From assembly GCF_001598695.1 (NCBI RefSeq), contig NZ_BCZK01000006.1:294213-358212 (forward strand): DNA of 64,000 bases, written 5' to 3'. Every line of letters begins with the position of its first letter. Within the stretch, counting starts at the first letter, position 1. Positions 1-10,217 of the stretch are shown here, piece by piece. This stretch comes from Klebsiella oxytoca NBRC 105695. GTDB lineage: Bacteria > Pseudomonadota > Gammaproteobacteria > Enterobacterales > Enterobacteriaceae. Under the pieces are notes generated by a model. It was not told where the DNA came from, searched no databases, and worked only from the letters and a program-made list of their open reading frames with translations. The position numbers and the translations under genes were made by a program.

Positions 1-1
1 C

Positions 2-409
2 ACTCTGGAACAGGCTTTACGCGCCGTAGCGTTCGCGCTTGACCTCGCTGACTCCTGCTATGCAAAGCGCCCGCTAAGCGTAGCGGTGTGCGACGCCAGC
101 GGGGAGCTGCTCAGCTTCGCGCGGATGGACAATGCCAAATTGTTAACCATTGAACTTACCCAGCGCAAGGCGCATACCAGCAGTCGCCTCGGCTGTACCA
201 CGCAGGCATTTTTACAGCGCCTGCAAAAAGAGCAGCTGGACATCAGTTACTTTGCCGATCCGCATTTTACCGCCCTGCCCGGCGGGGTCCCGCTTCTGTA
301 CGACGGTAAATGTCTCGGCGCCGTCGCGGTAGGCGGGCTATCGGCACAGGAAGATCACGACGCGGCGCTGGCCGTCGCAGAAAATTTGCTTAAGGAGATA
401 GCCCAATGA
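2..409 (+). CDS. GlcG/HbpS-like (DUF336) protein, 5' partial
   Basis: The reading frame is open from the window edge to the TGA at 407-409, so the start lies outside the window. The visible 135 residues resemble the GlcG/HbpS (DUF336) fold. They include an N-terminal helix rich in Ala and Leu, a strand with VAVCDASGELLSFARMD, the segment RKAHTSS, and a glycine-rich GGVPLLYDG stretch leading into GAVAVGGL. Members of this family are small proteins, some of which bind haem or cobalamin-type ligands; the actual ligand here is unknown. The stop overlaps the next start (ATGA), so the two genes are almost certainly translationally coupled. The family call is by recognition of the motif pattern. Confidence 0.7.
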   Translation, partial: TLEQALRAVAFALDLADSCYAKRPLSVAVCDASGELLSFARMDNAKLLTIELTQRKAHTSSRLGCTTQAFLQRLQKEQLDISYFADPHFTALPGGVPLLYDGKCLGAVAVGGLSAQEDHDAALAVAENLLKEIAQ

Positions 410-1059
410 AAAAGATCGCTATGCTGCACACCAGTTCAGCGACGCTCGCGATGATGCAGCAGCTGATTGCCGATATCATGCCGGAAGTGGAAGTCATGCA
501 TCTGGTGGAAGAATCCATGATCAAGCAGGTAATGAAGGCCGGAGGGGTAACGCCGAATATTGCCGCCCGCATTGCCGACTACGTGCATATTGCCGAAAAA
601 GCGGACTGCGATATTTTCATTACCGCCTGCTCTTCTATTGGCACGGCGGTGGAACAGTGCCAGTTTCTCACGCCGCTTCAGCTCGCCCGTATTGACAGCG
701 CGATGGTCGAAGAAGCGATTGAAAAAGGCGAGCGTATCGCCGTGCTGGCAACCGTAGCGACCACGCTAAAGCCGACGCTGGATTACGTCCAGCGCAAAGT
801 ACAGGAGAGCGGTAAGCCGCGCGCCATTACCCCCATATTAATGGAAGAGGCATTCCACGCGCTGCTGGCAGGCGATATGGATACCCATGACCGAATCGTC
901 AGTGAAGGGCTACAAAGCGCGTTTAGCCAGGCGGATGTAGTGATGCTGGCGCAAGCCTCGATGGCCCGGGTATTGCAGCAGCTCCCTGCCCCGCCGGTAC
1001 CGGTCATGACCTCACCAGAAAGCGGGATTCGCTGGCTGAAAGCGCTGGCGGAGAGCTGA
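406..1059 (+). CDS. Asp/Glu/hydantoin racemase-family protein
   Basis: 217 residues. The N-terminal MKKIAMLHTS strand, the ITACSSIG loop with Cys75, and the alternating alpha/beta pattern are those of the aspartate/glutamate/hydantoin racemase superfamily. Classical two-base racemases carry a second catalytic cysteine in the C-terminal half. Here the equivalent strand (VVMLAQASM, about residues 178-186) has Gln-Ala-Ser, so that cysteine is absent. The enzyme may therefore be a decarboxylase, isomerase or one-base racemase instead. The start overlaps the preceding GlcG-like gene by four bases (ATGA), and a terminator follows. Substrate is not deducible. The pairing suggests a small catabolic operon continuing to the left of the window. 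Confidence 0.7.
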   Translation: MKKIAMLHTSSATLAMMQQLIADIMPEVEVMHLVEESMIKQVMKAGGVTPNIAARIADYVHIAEKADCDIFITACSSIGTAVEQCQFLTPLQLARIDSAMVEEAIEKGERIAVLATVATTLKPTLDYVQRKVQESGKPRAITPILMEEAFHALLAGDMDTHDRIVSEGLQSAFSQADVVMLAQASMARVLQQLPAPPVPVMTSPESGIRWLKALAES

Positions 1060-1068
1060 GTTACGGGC

Positions 1069-1094
1069 AAAAAAAAGGCCATCATCAGATGGCC
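1069..1094 (-). terminator. Terminator of sdhCDAB-sucABCD
   Basis: Perfect 7-bp stem GGCCATC/GATGGCC with a four-base loop at 1077-1094. On the - strand it is followed by eight T residues (1076-1069). It is the end of the long TCA-cycle operon and would be the 3' end of the SdhX-like RNA. Confidence 0.85.
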
Positions 1095-1113
1095 AACCAT
1101 GTCGAAACTGGAC

Positions 1114-1151
1114 CAGCCCTTGACCATGCAGAAAGTCAGGGCTGTTTTTTT
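1114..1151 (+). terminator. Rho-independent terminator after the racemase-family gene
   Basis: CAGCCCTTGAC pairs with GTCAGGGCTG (one bulge) and is followed by seven T residues on the + strand. It sits 55 bases after the racemase-family stop. On the opposite strand the same hairpin forms the first stem of the suc operon 3'UTR. Confidence 0.75.
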
Positions 1152-1156
1152 ACTTA

Positions 1157-2026
1157 TTACTTAATGACGGTTTTCAGCGCTTCGCCGATATCGGCCAGGC
1201 TGCGAACGGTTTTCACGCCAGCGGCTTCCAGAGCGGCGAATTTTTCATCCGCCGTCCCTTTACCACCCGCAATGATGGCACCCGCGTGCCCCATACGTTT
1301 GCCTTTCGGCGCGGTCACGCCGGCGATGTAGCCGACAACCGGTTTGGTCACGTGATCTTTGATGTAAGCGGCCGCTTCTTCTTCCGCGCTACCGCCGATC
1401 TCACCGATCATCACAATCGCTTCGGTCTGCGGATCTTCCTGGAACAGTTTCAGGATATCGATGAAGTTGGATCCCGGAATCGGGTCGCCGCCGATGCCCA
1501 CGCAGGTGGACTGACCAAAGCCGTAGTCGGTGGTCTGCTTAACCGCTTCATAGGTCAGGGTACCGGAACGGGAAACGATGCCCACTTTACCCGGCTGGTG
1601 AATGTGGCCCGGCATGATGCCGATTTTGCATTCGCCCGGAGTGATCACGCCCGGGCAGTTCGGCCCGATCATGCGCACGCCCGCTTCGTCGAGCTTCACT
1701 TTCACGGTCAGCATATCCAGCGTCGGGATACCTTCGGTGATGGTGATAATCAGCTTAATGCCAGCATCGATAGCTTCCAGAATAGAATCTTTGCAGAACG
1801 GCGCCGGAACGTAGATGACGGATGCGGTTGCGCCGGTGGCTTCGACCGCTTCGCGAACGGTATTGAATACCGGCAGGCCCAGATGCGTGGTGCCGCCTTT
1901 GCCCGGGGTGACGCCGCCGACCATTTGCGTACCGTAAGCGATGGCTTGTTCAGAGTGGAATGTGCCCTGGCTACCGGTGAAACCCTGGCAGATAACCTTG
2001 GTGTCTTTATTAATTAAAACGGACAT
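1157..2026 (-). CDS. sucD: Succinyl-CoA synthetase alpha subunit
   Basis: 289 residues, the E. coli length. SucD, with SucC, makes the cytoplasmic alpha2beta2 enzyme that converts succinyl-CoA, ADP (or GDP) and phosphate to succinate, CoA and a nucleoside triphosphate. An N-terminal CoA-binding Rossmann domain (CQGFTGSQG, about 13-21; [12 protein letters not shown]) precedes the ligase domain. The phosphohistidine lies in GKRMGHAGA at His247. The start codon overlaps the sucC stop by one base (TAATG), the usual translational coupling of this pair. It is the last gene of the sdhCDAB-sucABCD operon and is followed directly by the SdhX-like 3'UTR. Confidence 0.98.
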   Translation of the reverse strand: MSVLINKDTKVICQGFTGSQGTFHSEQAIAYGTQMVGGVTPGKGGTTHLGLPVFNTVREAVEATGATASVIYVPAPFCKDSILEAIDAGIKLIITITEGIPTLDMLTVKVKLDEAGVRMIGPNCPGVITPGECKIGIMPGHIHQPGKVGIVSRSGTLTYEAVKQTTDYGFGQSTCVGIGGDPIPGSNFIDILKLFQEDPQTEAIVMIGEIGGSAEEEAAAYIKDHVTKPVVGYIAGVTAPKGKRMGHAGAIIAGGKGTADEKFAALEAAGVKTVRSLADIGEALKTVIK

Positions 2027-3192
2027 TATTTCCCCTCCACTGCGGCAACAACCTGCTGAGCTGCATCCGTCAGACTTTTCGCTGCAATAATATTCAGGCC
2101 GCTGTCAGCCAGTTTCTTCGCGCCCAGTTCGGCGTTGTTACCTTCCAGACGTACGACTACCGGTACGTTAACGCCCACTTCGGCAACCGCGCCGATGATG
2201 CCGTCGGCAATCAGGTCGCAGCGTACAATACCGCCGAAGATGTTAACCAGAACCGCTTTTACGTTGTCATCAGAGAGGATGATTTTGAACGCTTCAGTGA
2301 CGCGCTCTTTGGTTGCGCCGCCGCCAACGTCAAGGAAGTTAGCCGGTTCGCCGCCGTGCAGCTTAACGATGTCCATGGTGCCCATCGCCAGGCCCGCGCC
2401 GTTAACCATGCAACCAATGTTGCCGTCCAGCGCGACGTAGTTCAGTTCCCACTGCGCAGCCTGCGCTTCGCGCGGATCTTCCTGCGACTGGTCGCGCATT
2501 TCGCGCAGATCCGGCTGGCGGAACAGCGCGTTGCCGTCAGCGCCCAGCTTGCCGTCGAGGCAGATCAGATCGCCCTGTTTGGTGATAACCAGCGGGTTGA
2601 TCTCGATCAGCGCCAGGTCGCGCTCAAGGAAAATGGTCGCCAGGCCCATGAAAATTTTAGTGAACTGCTGAACCTGTTTACCTTCCAGACCCAGTTTAAA
2701 CGCCAGTTCACGACCCTGGTAAGGCATCGGGCCCGCCAGCGGATCGAGGGCGATCTTGTGGATCAGATGCGGAGTCTCTTCCGCCACTTTTTCGATTTCC
2801 ACGCCGCCTTCGGTGGAGGCCATGAAGACCACGCGACGGGAGCTGCGGTCAACTACCGCGCCCAGGTATAGCTCTTTATCGATATCGGTCGCGGCTTCAA
2901 CCAGAATCTGGTTAACCGGCTGGCCGTTCGCATCTGTTTGATAGGTGACGAGGCGCTTGCCCAGCCAGTGCTCAGCAAATGCGCGAATGTCTTCTTTGCT
3001 TTTTACTACCTTCACACCGCCCGCTTTACCGCGGCCACCAGCGTGAACCTGACATTTCACTACCCACGGACCCGCGCCGATTTTAGAAGCGGCTTCTTCT
3101 GCTTCACGCGGAGTAGTACAGGCATAACCCACCGGCGCCGGTAAGCCATAGCGGGCAAAAAGTTGTTTTGCCTGATATTCATGTAAGTTCAT
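2026..3192 (-). CDS. sucC: Succinyl-CoA synthetase beta subunit
   Basis: 388 residues, the E. coli length, starting [10 protein letters not shown]. The N-terminal ATP-grasp domain binds the nucleotide, and the C-terminal domain completes the active site shared with SucD ([20 protein letters not shown]). The [13 protein letters not shown] segment is the nucleotide-binding loop. It is separated from sucB by about 100 bases that hold a REP palindrome and is coupled to sucD by a one-base overlap. Belongs to the tricarboxylic acid cycle and acts in the cytoplasm. No irregularity seen. Confidence 0.98.
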   Translation of the reverse strand: MNLHEYQAKQLFARYGLPAPVGYACTTPREAEEAASKIGAGPWVVKCQVHAGGRGKAGGVKVVKSKEDIRAFAEHWLGKRLVTYQTDANGQPVNQILVEAATDIDKELYLGAVVDRSSRRVVFMASTEGGVEIEKVAEETPHLIHKIALDPLAGPMPYQGRELAFKLGLEGKQVQQFTKIFMGLATIFLERDLALIEINPLVITKQGDLICLDGKLGADGNALFRQPDLREMRDQSQEDPREAQAAQWELNYVALDGNIGCMVNGAGLAMGTMDIVKLHGGEPANFLDVGGGATKERVTEAFKIILSDDNVKAVLVNIFGGIVRCDLIADGIIGAVAEVGVNVPVVVRLEGNNAELGAKKLADSGLNIIAAKSLTDAAQQVVAAVEGK

Positions 3193-3233
3193 GTGTTCAG
3201 TCCATCCTTCAGGAAATAATTATCTTTAAACCT

Positions 3234-3274
3234 GTAGGCCTGATAACGGCGCCAGGGCGCGTTATCCGGCCTAC
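3234..3274. repeat. REP palindrome between sucC and sucB
   Basis: GTAGGCCTGATAAC and its near reverse complement GTTATCCGGCCTAC flank a GC-rich centre. This is the pattern of enterobacterial REP (palindromic unit) elements. It lies inside the transcribed suc operon, where REPs commonly stabilise upstream mRNA or mark DNA gyrase sites. Confidence 0.8.
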
Positions 3275-3295
3275 GGTAGGTAATACTCTTGCTGA

Positions 3296-4516
3296 CTACA
3301 CGTCCAGCAGCAGACGAGTCGGGTCTTCCAGCAGCTCTTTAATCGCTACCAGGTAGCCTACCGATTCACGTCCGTCGATCAGACGGTGGTCGTAGGAGAG
3401 CGCCAGGTACATCATCGGCAGAATTTCTACCTTACCATTCACCGCCATCGGGCGATCTTTAATGGCATGCATACCCAGAATCGCGCTCTGCGGCGGGTTG
3501 ATGATCGGCGTGGACATCAGTGAACCGAATACGCCGCCGTTGGTAATGGTGAAGTTACCGCCGGTCAGATCGTCTACGGTCAGCTTGCCGTCGCGGCCTT
3601 TTACTGCCAGCTCTTTAATTTTCTTCTCGATATCCGCCATGCCCAGCAGGTCGACATCGCGCAGAACCGGCGTTACCAGGCCGCGCGGCGTAGAGACCGC
3701 CATGCTGACGTCGAAGTAGTTGTGGTACACCACGTCATCGCCATCGATAGAGGCGTTCACTTCCGGGTAGCGCTTCAGCGCTTCCACTACCGCCTTCACG
3801 TAGAAGGACATAAAGCCCAGACGGATACCGTGACGTTTTTCAAACGCTTCGCCGTACTGCTTACGCAGATCCATAATCGGCTTCATGTTGACTTCGTTGA
3901 AGGTCGTCAGCATGGCGGTAGAATTTTTCGCTTCCAGCAGACGCTCGGCAACGCGCTTGCGCAGACGGGTCATCGGCACGCGTTTTTCAGAGCGATTGCC
4001 CAGCTGTGGAGCCGGAGCAGCGGCTGGCGCTGCGGCCGGGGCCTCCGCCTTCGCTGGCGCTTTCGCCAGGTGTTTCTCAACGTCTTCGCGGGTCAGACGG
4101 CCGCCAACGCCGGTGCCTTTAATGGCTGCCGCGTCGAGACTGTGTTCCGCCAGCAGACGGCGGATTGCCGGGCTCAGCGCATCGTTATTTTGCTCTTCCA
4201 GAGAAGCCTGCTGACGCTGGGCCGGAGTCGACTCTTTAGCATCAGCTTTCGCACCGGACTCTTTGCCCGCGCTGTTACCTTCGCGCAGGCGGCCGAGGAT
4301 CTGACGGGAAAGCACGGTGGCGCCTTCGTCTTCAATCACCGCGTCCAGAATGCCATCCGCTGAAGCCGGTACTTCCAGTACCACTTTGTCAGTTTCGATT
4401 TCTACCAGCACTTCGTCACGAACAACCGCATCGCCCGGTTTTTTATGCCAGGTGGCAACCGTTGCGTCAGCTACGGACTCAGGCAGGTCGGGAACCAGAA
4501 TATCTACGCTACTCAT
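3296..4516 (-). CDS. sucB: Dihydrolipoyl succinyltransferase (E2 of 2-oxoglutarate dehydrogenase)
   Basis: 406 residues. SucB forms the core of the 2-oxoglutarate dehydrogenase complex, moving the succinyl group from E1 (SucA) to CoA. The N-terminal lipoyl domain carries the lipoylated lysine in [12 protein letters not shown] (Lys44). An Ala/Pro-rich linker and an E3-binding domain follow (about 110-150; [27 protein letters not shown]), then a second Ala/Pro linker. The catalytic domain ends with SYDHRLIDG (about His377 and Asp381). It lies 14 bases downstream of sucA and needs Lpd (E3), encoded elsewhere. Length and domains are those of E. coli SucB. Confidence 0.98.
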   Translation of the reverse strand: MSSVDILVPDLPESVADATVATWHKKPGDAVVRDEVLVEIETDKVVLEVPASADGILDAVIEDEGATVLSRQILGRLREGNSAGKESGAKADAKESTPAQRQQASLEEQNNDALSPAIRRLLAEHSLDAAAIKGTGVGGRLTREDVEKHLAKAPAKAEAPAAAPAAAPAPQLGNRSEKRVPMTRLRKRVAERLLEAKNSTAMLTTFNEVNMKPIMDLRKQYGEAFEKRHGIRLGFMSFYVKAVVEALKRYPEVNASIDGDDVVYHNYFDVSMAVSTPRGLVTPVLRDVDLLGMADIEKKIKELAVKGRDGKLTVDDLTGGNFTITNGGVFGSLMSTPIINPPQSAILGMHAIKDRPMAVNGKVEILPMMYLALSYDHRLIDGRESVGYLVAIKELLEDPTRLLLDV

Positions 4517-4530
4517 TATGTATCCTTTAA

Positions 4531-7338
4531 TTAATCGACGTTCAGCGCGTCATTGACCAGATCTTGTTGCTGTTTCTGGTGAACGGACAGGTATCCTACC
4601 GCCGGAGAGGCGGAGGCCGGGCGGCCTGCATAACGCAGAGAGGCCCCAAACGGAATCACTTCACGGAAGTGATGCTGGCTGCAGTACCACGCGCCCTGGT
4701 TGAGCGGTTCTTCCTGGCACCAGACAAAATCATGCACGTGCGCATAAGGCTTCAGCGCTTCCTGTACCGCCTGATGCGGGAACGGATAGAGCTGCTCTAT
4801 GCGAACGATAGCGACATCTTTTTGCTCGTTTTTACGACGCTGTTCCAGCAGGTCGTAGTAAACCTTACCAGAGCACAGCACAACCCGCTTCACTGCTTTC
4901 GGATCGAGCTGGTCGATTTCACCGATCGCCGGCTGGAAAGTGCCGTTAGCCAGTTCGTCCATACTTGATACCGCCAGCGGGTGACGTAGCAGCGATTTCG
5001 GCGACATCACGATCAGCGGACGACGCATGCCGCGCAGCGCCTGGCGACGAAGCATATGGTAAACCTGCGCCGGGGTGGACGGTACGCAAACCTGCATATT
5101 CTGCTCAGCGCAGAGCTGCAGATAGCGCTCCAGACGCGCGGAGGAGTGCTCCGGGCCCTGGCCTTCGTAGCCGTGCGGCAGCAGCATCACCAGGCCGCAC
5201 ATACGGCCCCATTTCTGCTCGCCGGAGCTGATGAACTGGTCGATGACCACCTGCGCGCCGTTGGCGAAGTCGCCGAACTGCGCTTCCCAGATGGTCAGGG
5301 TGCGCGGCTCAGCGGTGGCGTAGCCGTATTCAAACGCCAGCACTGCTTCTTCCGACAGCACGGAGTCCCAGACTTTAAAATGGCCCTGGCCGTTGTGCAC
5401 GTGCTGCAGCGGCGTATAGGTTGAGCCATTTTTCTGGTTGTGAATCACCGCATGGCGGTGGAAGAAGGTTCCGCGCCCGGAGTCTTCGCCGGACAGACGC
5501 ACCGAAATGCCTTCATCGACCAGCGTGGCGTAGGCGAGGTTTTCCGCGCCGCCCCAGTCAAACATCTTCTCGCCGGCGGCCATAAGCTGACGATCGCCGT
5601 AGATTTTCGCCACGCGCGACTGCATTTCAACGGCTTCCGGTACCGTACTGATGCGTTTTGCCAGCTCCTGCAGACGCTTAGGTTCAACTTTGTCCGGATA
5701 GCTCTCATCCCACTCGTGGTTGAGGTACGGAGACCAGGTAAAGGAGTGCATGTTCATCGGACGCCACTCCTTCACCACGCATTCGCCGGCATCCAGCGCG
5801 TCGCGGTAGAGGTTAACCTGCTCAGTGGCGTCTTCCAGCGTCGCGACGTTATCCGCTTCCAGCTTGTCAGCGTAGATTTTGCGCGGGGTCGGATGCTTTT
5901 TGATTTTCTGATACATCAGCGGCTGGGTTGCGCTCGGCTCGTCGGCTTCGTTGTGGCCGTGACGGCGGTAGCACACCAGGTCGATGAAGACATCGCGTTT
6001 AAAGGTGTTACGGAAGTCCAGCGCCAGGCGAGTCACGAAAGCGACCGCTTCCGGATCATCGGCATTCACGTGGAAAATAGGCGCCTGGACCATTTTACCA
6101 ATATCGGTACAGTACGGGGTAGAACGCGCATCCAGCGGGTTGGAAGTGGTGAAACCCACCTGGTTGTTGATAACGATGCGTACGGTACCGCCGACTTCGT
6201 AACCGCGCGCTTTGGACATGTTCAGGGTTTCCTGAACCACGCCCTGGCCGGTTACCGCGGCGTCGCCGTGAATGGTGATCGGCAGAACTTTGTTGCTGCT
6301 CGGTTCGTCGAGACGATCGAGACGAGCGCGGACGGAGCCGATAACCACCGGGCTGACGATTTCCAGATGCGACGGGTTAAACGCCAGCGCCAGGTGCACC
6401 AGGCCGCCTTCGGTTTCCATATCGGAAGAGAAGCCCATGTGGTACTTCACGTCACCGGTGCCGAGGTGTTCTTTATGTTTACCGGCGAACTCGTCGAACA
6501 GGTCCTGCGGTTTTTTACCCAGCACGTTGACCAGCACGTTCAGACGTCCGCGGTGCGCCATACCCAGCACCACTTCGCGGGTGCCGCTCTTACCCGCGTG
6601 GCGGATAATCTCTTTCAGCATCGGGATCAGCGCGTCGCCGCCTTCCAGCGAGAAGCGTTTAGCGCCCGGGAATTTCGCGCCGAGGTAGCGCTCCAGGCCT
6701 TCCGCCGCGGTCAATTCGCTGAGGAAGCGTTTTTTCTCTTCGGCGCTAAAGTTCGCTTTGCCTGCTACCGACTCAATGCGCTGCTGGATCCAGCGTTTTT
6801 CTTCGGTGGAGGTAATATGCATATATTCCGCGCCGATGGAGCCGCAGTAGGTCTGCTTAAGGGCGGAGATCAGATCGCCCAGCTTCATCGTATCTTTGCC
6901 GATGGCGAAAGAACCTACGTTATAGATCTCCTGGAAATCGGCCTCGGTCAGATCGTGGTAAGCCGGATCGAGATCCGCCACTCTCTCTTGCTGCCACAGT
7001 CCCAGCGGATCGAGATTCGCATGCTGGTGACCACGGAAGCGGTATGCGTTGATGAGCTGCAGGACTTTAACCTGCTTCACATTGGTGTCAGGGTCGGAAA
7101 TCGAAGAAGTGTAACGCGAGGCATCCTTCGCCAGGCGGCGGAAATAATCACGCGTTTTGGAATGAAATTGATCCGGTTTGACTCCGGTGCCAGGTAACTG
7201 CTGGAACATAGAACGCCAGTTGGCGTCAACAGAGTCAGGATCGGTTAAGAAGTCTTCATAGAGCTGTTCTATCCAGCTCTGGTTCGAACCAGAGAGGTAA
7301 GAAGAGTCCAGCCAGGCTTTCATTGCGCCGTTCTGCAT
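4531..7338 (-). CDS. sucA: 2-oxoglutarate dehydrogenase E1 component
   Basis: 935 residues (E. coli 933), nearly identical to E. coli SucA from MQN onward through DALNVD. It is the thiamine-diphosphate-dependent E1 that decarboxylates 2-oxoglutarate and succinylates the lipoyl group of SucB. Visible features are the N-terminal helix that docks to E2 (WLDSSYLSG), the [17 protein letters not shown] segment, the ThDP/Mg-binding region with [14 protein letters not shown], and the C-terminal transketolase-like domain ([12 protein letters not shown]). It follows sdhB after a 380-base spacer full of repeats, and the whole set is expected to be cotranscribed from the sdhC promoter. Confidence 0.98.
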   Translation of the reverse strand: MQNGAMKAWLDSSYLSGSNQSWIEQLYEDFLTDPDSVDANWRSMFQQLPGTGVKPDQFHSKTRDYFRRLAKDASRYTSSISDPDTNVKQVKVLQLINAYRFRGHQHANLDPLGLWQQERVADLDPAYHDLTEADFQEIYNVGSFAIGKDTMKLGDLISALKQTYCGSIGAEYMHITSTEEKRWIQQRIESVAGKANFSAEEKKRFLSELTAAEGLERYLGAKFPGAKRFSLEGGDALIPMLKEIIRHAGKSGTREVVLGMAHRGRLNVLVNVLGKKPQDLFDEFAGKHKEHLGTGDVKYHMGFSSDMETEGGLVHLALAFNPSHLEIVSPVVIGSVRARLDRLDEPSSNKVLPITIHGDAAVTGQGVVQETLNMSKARGYEVGGTVRIVINNQVGFTTSNPLDARSTPYCTDIGKMVQAPIFHVNADDPEAVAFVTRLALDFRNTFKRDVFIDLVCYRRHGHNEADEPSATQPLMYQKIKKHPTPRKIYADKLEADNVATLEDATEQVNLYRDALDAGECVVKEWRPMNMHSFTWSPYLNHEWDESYPDKVEPKRLQELAKRISTVPEAVEMQSRVAKIYGDRQLMAAGEKMFDWGGAENLAYATLVDEGISVRLSGEDSGRGTFFHRHAVIHNQKNGSTYTPLQHVHNGQGHFKVWDSVLSEEAVLAFEYGYATAEPRTLTIWEAQFGDFANGAQVVIDQFISSGEQKWGRMCGLVMLLPHGYEGQGPEHSSARLERYLQLCAEQNMQVCVPSTPAQVYHMLRRQALRGMRRPLIVMSPKSLLRHPLAVSSMDELANGTFQPAIGEIDQLDPKAVKRVVLCSGKVYYDLLEQRRKNEQKDVAIVRIEQLYPFPHQAVQEALKPYAHVHDFVWCQEEPLNQGAWYCSQHHFREVIPFGASLRYAGRPASASPAVGYLSVHQKQQQDLVNDALNVD

Positions 7339-7449
7339 CGTGATCCCTTAAGCATTTATATGCTTATTTCGCCGTAGAAACTACCACGCACAGAAGTTGT
7401 ACGTGCCGGGGTTCACTTGTTGCGGAGGAGTTGTGGTTTCGTCCGCTAA

Positions 7450-7625
7450 GGAACCTTTAAAAACTGCCATTAATCTTCGGCGTTCAGGCTGCGGTTGCGT
7501 TAGCTGCCTTCACTTACCCCGGTCACATAGTTCACTATGCTCCCGGGGATGCGTTCAGTTGCCGCCTTACCTCGCTCTGAACGCCTTGATTACTGGTACA
7601 TATTTGGCGGTTTTTAAAGATTTCC
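7450..7625. repeat. ERIC/IRU-like imperfect palindrome
   Basis: About 176 bases with inverted ends: CTTTAAAAACTGCCA on the left, TGGCGGTTTTTAAAG on the right. Inside are GGCGTTCAG and CTGAACGCC. The core holds CCCCGGTCACATAGTTCACT and CTCCCGGGGAT followed by TTGCCGCCTT, which matches the layout of the enterobacterial repetitive intergenic consensus family. It lies inside the transcribed sdh-suc operon and would fold into a long hairpin in the mRNA. Confidence 0.75.
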
Positions 7626-7676
7626 TGCTATATCCCCCGGCGGCGCGAACGCTTGCCGGGGCTACTGCTTCGGATT

Positions 7677-7705
7677 GCCCGGATACGCGGTAGCGCCATC
7701 CGGGA
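7677..7705. repeat. REP-like palindrome before sdhB
   Basis: GCCCGGAT and ATCCGGG flank ACGCGGTAGCGCC, resembling one REP unit. It sits just downstream of the sdhB stop, between sdhB and the ERIC-like element. Confidence 0.65.
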
Positions 7706-7718
7706 CAGACCGGGTTAC

Positions 7719-8435
7719 TTACGCACTACGCTGCAGCAGCATCGACTTAATATGGCCGATGGCGCGCGTCGGGTTCAGCCCCTTAGGACACACACTGACG
7801 CAGTTCATAATGCTGTGACAGCGGAATACGCTGAAAGCATCGCTCAGCCCTTCGAGGCGATCGCTGGTTTCGGTATCGCGGCTGTCGATCAGGAAGCGAT
7901 ACGCGGCCAGCAGGCCAGCCGGGCCGATAAACTTGTCCGGGTTCCACCAGAACGACGGGCAAGAAGTCGAACAACATGCGCAGAGAATACACTCGTACAA
8001 ACCATCGAGTTTCTCACGCTGCTCTGGCGTCTGCAGATGCTCACGAGCCGGAGGATTTTGCCCATTATTCAATAAGTAAGGCTTAATCTTCTCATATTGT
8101 GCATAGAATTGCCCCATGTCTACCACCAAATCACGGATAACCGGTAATCCTGGCAGCGGACGGATAACAATTTTCTTACCCGGCTGATTCAGCGCGGAGA
8201 TCGGCGTGATGCACGCCAGACCATTTTTACCGTTCATGTTCAGACCGTCGGAACCACATACCCCTTCACGACAGGAGCGACGGAACGACAGCGACGGATC
8301 TTTCTCTTTCAGCTGGATTAACGCATCCAGCAGCATCATGTCACGACCCTCTTCCGCTTCCAGGGTGTAATCCTGCATACGCGGAGCATCGTCTACGTCC
8401 GGGTTATAACGATAAACTGAAAACTCGAGTTTCAT
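7719..8435 (-). CDS. sdhB: Succinate dehydrogenase iron-sulfur subunit
   Basis: 238 residues, E. coli length. SdhB passes electrons from FAD in SdhA to ubiquinone at the SdhCD membrane anchor. The N-terminal plant-ferredoxin-like domain binds [2Fe-2S] through CREGVCGSDGLNMNG and a later Cys. The C-terminal domain has CILCACCSTSCP for [4Fe-4S] and CHSIMNCVSVCPKG for [3Fe-4S] and part of [4Fe-4S]. All cluster cysteines are present. The gene follows sdhA after 15 bases, on the cytoplasmic face of the inner membrane complex. Confidence 0.98.
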   Translation of the reverse strand: MKLEFSVYRYNPDVDDAPRMQDYTLEAEEGRDMMLLDALIQLKEKDPSLSFRRSCREGVCGSDGLNMNGKNGLACITPISALNQPGKKIVIRPLPGLPVIRDLVVDMGQFYAQYEKIKPYLLNNGQNPPAREHLQTPEQREKLDGLYECILCACCSTSCPSFWWNPDKFIGPAGLLAAYRFLIDSRDTETSDRLEGLSDAFSVFRCHSIMNCVSVCPKGLNPTRAIGHIKSMLLQRSA

Positions 8436-8450
8436 ATTCCTGTCTCCGCA

Positions 8451-10217
8451 TTAATAAGTACGAATCTTCGGCGGGAATGCCGGACGCAGTTTCGGTTCCA
8501 TATTGACGCTACGACGCGTCATGGATTCCGACTCTGGCAGATACAGGGAATGGCACAGCCAGTTTTCATCATCACGATCCGGGAAGTCGAAGCGGCTATG
8601 CGCGCCGCGGCTTTCGGTACGATAATTTGCAGACATTGCGGTGGCGTAAGCGGTTTCCATCAGGTTATCCAGCTCCAGGCACTCAACGCGCTGGGTGTTG
8701 AACTCGCTGGAAGTATCATCCAGACGGGCGTTTTTCAGACGCTCGCGGATGGCTTTCAGCTGCTCAAGGCCCTTCGCCATCGCATCCCCTTCGCGGAATA
8801 CCGAGAAGTTATGCTGCATACACTCTTGCAGCGCTTTGCGGATTTCGACCGGATCTTCGCCATTCCGGTTGCCGTTCCAGCGGTTCAGACGTTCCAGAGA
8901 AGCGTCGATCTCGTCATCCGTCGCATCGCGCAGTACGCCCTGCTCGGCGATAGACTCTTGCAGATGCAGACCTACCGCGCGGCCAAAGACCACCAGGTCA
9001 AGCAGCGAGTTGCCGCCCAGACGGTTTGCGCCGTGTACCGATACGCAGGCGATTTCGCCTACCGCAAACAGCCCCGGAATCACCACGTCTTCGCCCTGCT
9101 CGTTGACGGTCAGCGCCTGGCCGCTCACTTTGGTCGGAATACCGCCCATCATATAGTGGCAGGTTGGAATGACCGGAATCGGCTCTTTCACCGGGTCGAC
9201 GTGGGCAAAGGTACGGGAGAGTTCCAGGATACCCGGCAGGCGGGACTCAAGCACTTCTTTACCGAGGTGATCGAGTTTCAGCTTGGCGTGCGGGCCCCAC
9301 GGACCGTCGCAGCCGCGACCTTCACGGATTTCGATCATGATGGAACGCGCCACCACGTCGCGACCCGCCAGGTCTTTCGCGTTCGGCGCATAACGCTCCA
9401 TAAAGCGCTCGCCGTGTTTATTCAGCAGATAGCCGCCTTCGCCGCGGCAGCCTTCGGTCACCAGAACCCCCGCCCCGGCAATACCGGTCGGGTGGAACTG
9501 CCACATTTCCATATCCTGTACCGGAACGCCGGCGCGGATCGCCATGCCAACGCCGTCGCCGGTATTGATATGCGCATTGGTGGTGGACTGATAAATACGG
9601 CCGGCGCCGCCGGTCGCCAGCACGGTAGCGCGGGCTTTGAAGTAAACCACTTCACCGGTCTCGATGCACAGGGCGGTACAGCCGACCACCGCGCCATCGG
9701 CGTTTTTCACCAGATCCAGCGCGTACCACTCGGAGAAAATCGTGGTGTGATTTTTCAGGTTCTGCTGATAGAGAGTATGTAGCAGGGCGTGACCGGTACG
9801 GTCAGCCGCCGCAGCGGTTCGTGCCGCCTGCTCGCCGCCGAAGTTTTTCGACTGGCCGCCGAACGGGCGCTGATAAATCGTGCCGTTATCGAGACGCGAG
9901 AACGGCAGACCCATATGGTCCAGCTCCAGAATCGCTTCCGGGCCGGTTTTACACATATATTCGATGGCATCCTGATCGCCAATGTAGTCCGACCCCTTAA
10001 CGGTGTCGTACATGTGCCATTCCCAGTTATCTTCATGGGTATTACCGAGCGCGACGGTGATACCGCCCTGTGCGGAAACGGTATGGGAACGGGTCGGGAA
10101 AACTTTGGAGAGCAGCGCACAGCTTTGGCCGCTCTGGGAAATCTGCAGCGCCGCGCGCATACCTGCGCCACCGGCACCAATCACAACTGCATCAAATTCT
10201 CTGACAGGCAATTTCAT
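8451..10217 (-). CDS. sdhA: Succinate dehydrogenase flavoprotein subunit
   Basis: 588 residues from [10 protein letters not shown], the E. coli start. An in-frame ATG four codons upstream gives a longer form, but the chosen ATG overlaps the sdhD stop by one base (TAATG), as expected. SdhA oxidises succinate to fumarate using covalently bound FAD. The dinucleotide-binding motif [13 protein letters not shown] and the flavinylation site [10 protein letters not shown] (His45) are at the N terminus. Substrate-binding segments ([35 protein letters not shown]) follow. Flavin attachment needs SdhE, which is not in the window. Confidence 0.98.
   Translation of the reverse strand: MKLPVREFDAVVIGAGGAGMRAALQISQSGQSCALLSKVFPTRSHTVSAQGGITVALGNTHEDNWEWHMYDTVKGSDYIGDQDAIEYMCKTGPEAILELDHMGLPFSRLDNGTIYQRPFGGQSKNFGGEQAARTAAAADRTGHALLHTLYQQNLKNHTTIFSEWYALDLVKNADGAVVGCTALCIETGEVVYFKARATVLATGGAGRIYQSTTNAHINTGDGVGMAIRAGVPVQDMEMWQFHPTGIAGAGVLVTEGCRGEGGYLLNKHGERFMERYAPNAKDLAGRDVVARSIMIEIREGRGCDGPWGPHAKLKLDHLGKEVLESRLPGILELSRTFAHVDPVKEPIPVIPTCHYMMGGIPTKVSGQALTVNEQGEDVVIPGLFAVGEIACVSVHGANRLGGNSLLDLVVFGRAVGLHLQESIAEQGVLRDATDDEIDASLERLNRWNGNRNGEDPVEIRKALQECMQHNFSVFREGDAMAKGLEQLKAIRERLKNARLDDTSSEFNTQRVECLELDNLMETAYATAMSANYRTESRGAHSRFDFPDRDDENWLCHSLYLPESESMTRRSVNMEPKLRPAFPPKIRTY

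Larger units (their letters stand above)
1069..1156 (-). ncRNA. sdhX: SdhX (RybD)-like 3'UTR small RNA of the sdh-suc operon
   Basis: In E. coli the sRNA SdhX is cut by RNase E from the 3' end of the sdhCDAB-sucABCD transcript and regulates acetate-metabolism mRNAs such as ackA. Here the 88 bases after the sucD stop hold two stem-loops: one around 1114-1144, and a terminal GGCCATC/GATGGCC hairpin followed by eight U residues. An unpaired linker lies between them. This matches the layout expected of a 3'UTR-derived Hfq RNA. I infer homology from position and architecture; I did not align it base by base to the E. coli RNA. Exact 5' processing site unknown. Confidence 0.55.
7339..7718 (-). other. 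sdhB-sucA spacer, 380 bases
   Basis: No coding sequence supported. The spacer holds the sucA leader, an ERIC-like imperfect palindrome (7450-7625) and a REP-like unit (7677-7705). E. coli has a sucA promoter in this gap; I did not find a clear sigma70 match to assign here. Confidence 0.6.

Noticed and set aside
5440..7197. 585-codon open frame on the + strand opposite sucA
   Set aside because: It is the antisense shadow of a highly conserved gene with strong codon bias; the translation has no recognisable domain and no ribosome site.
8550..9782. 410-codon open frame opposite sdhA
   Set aside because: Antisense shadow of sdhA; no motifs and no start signal.
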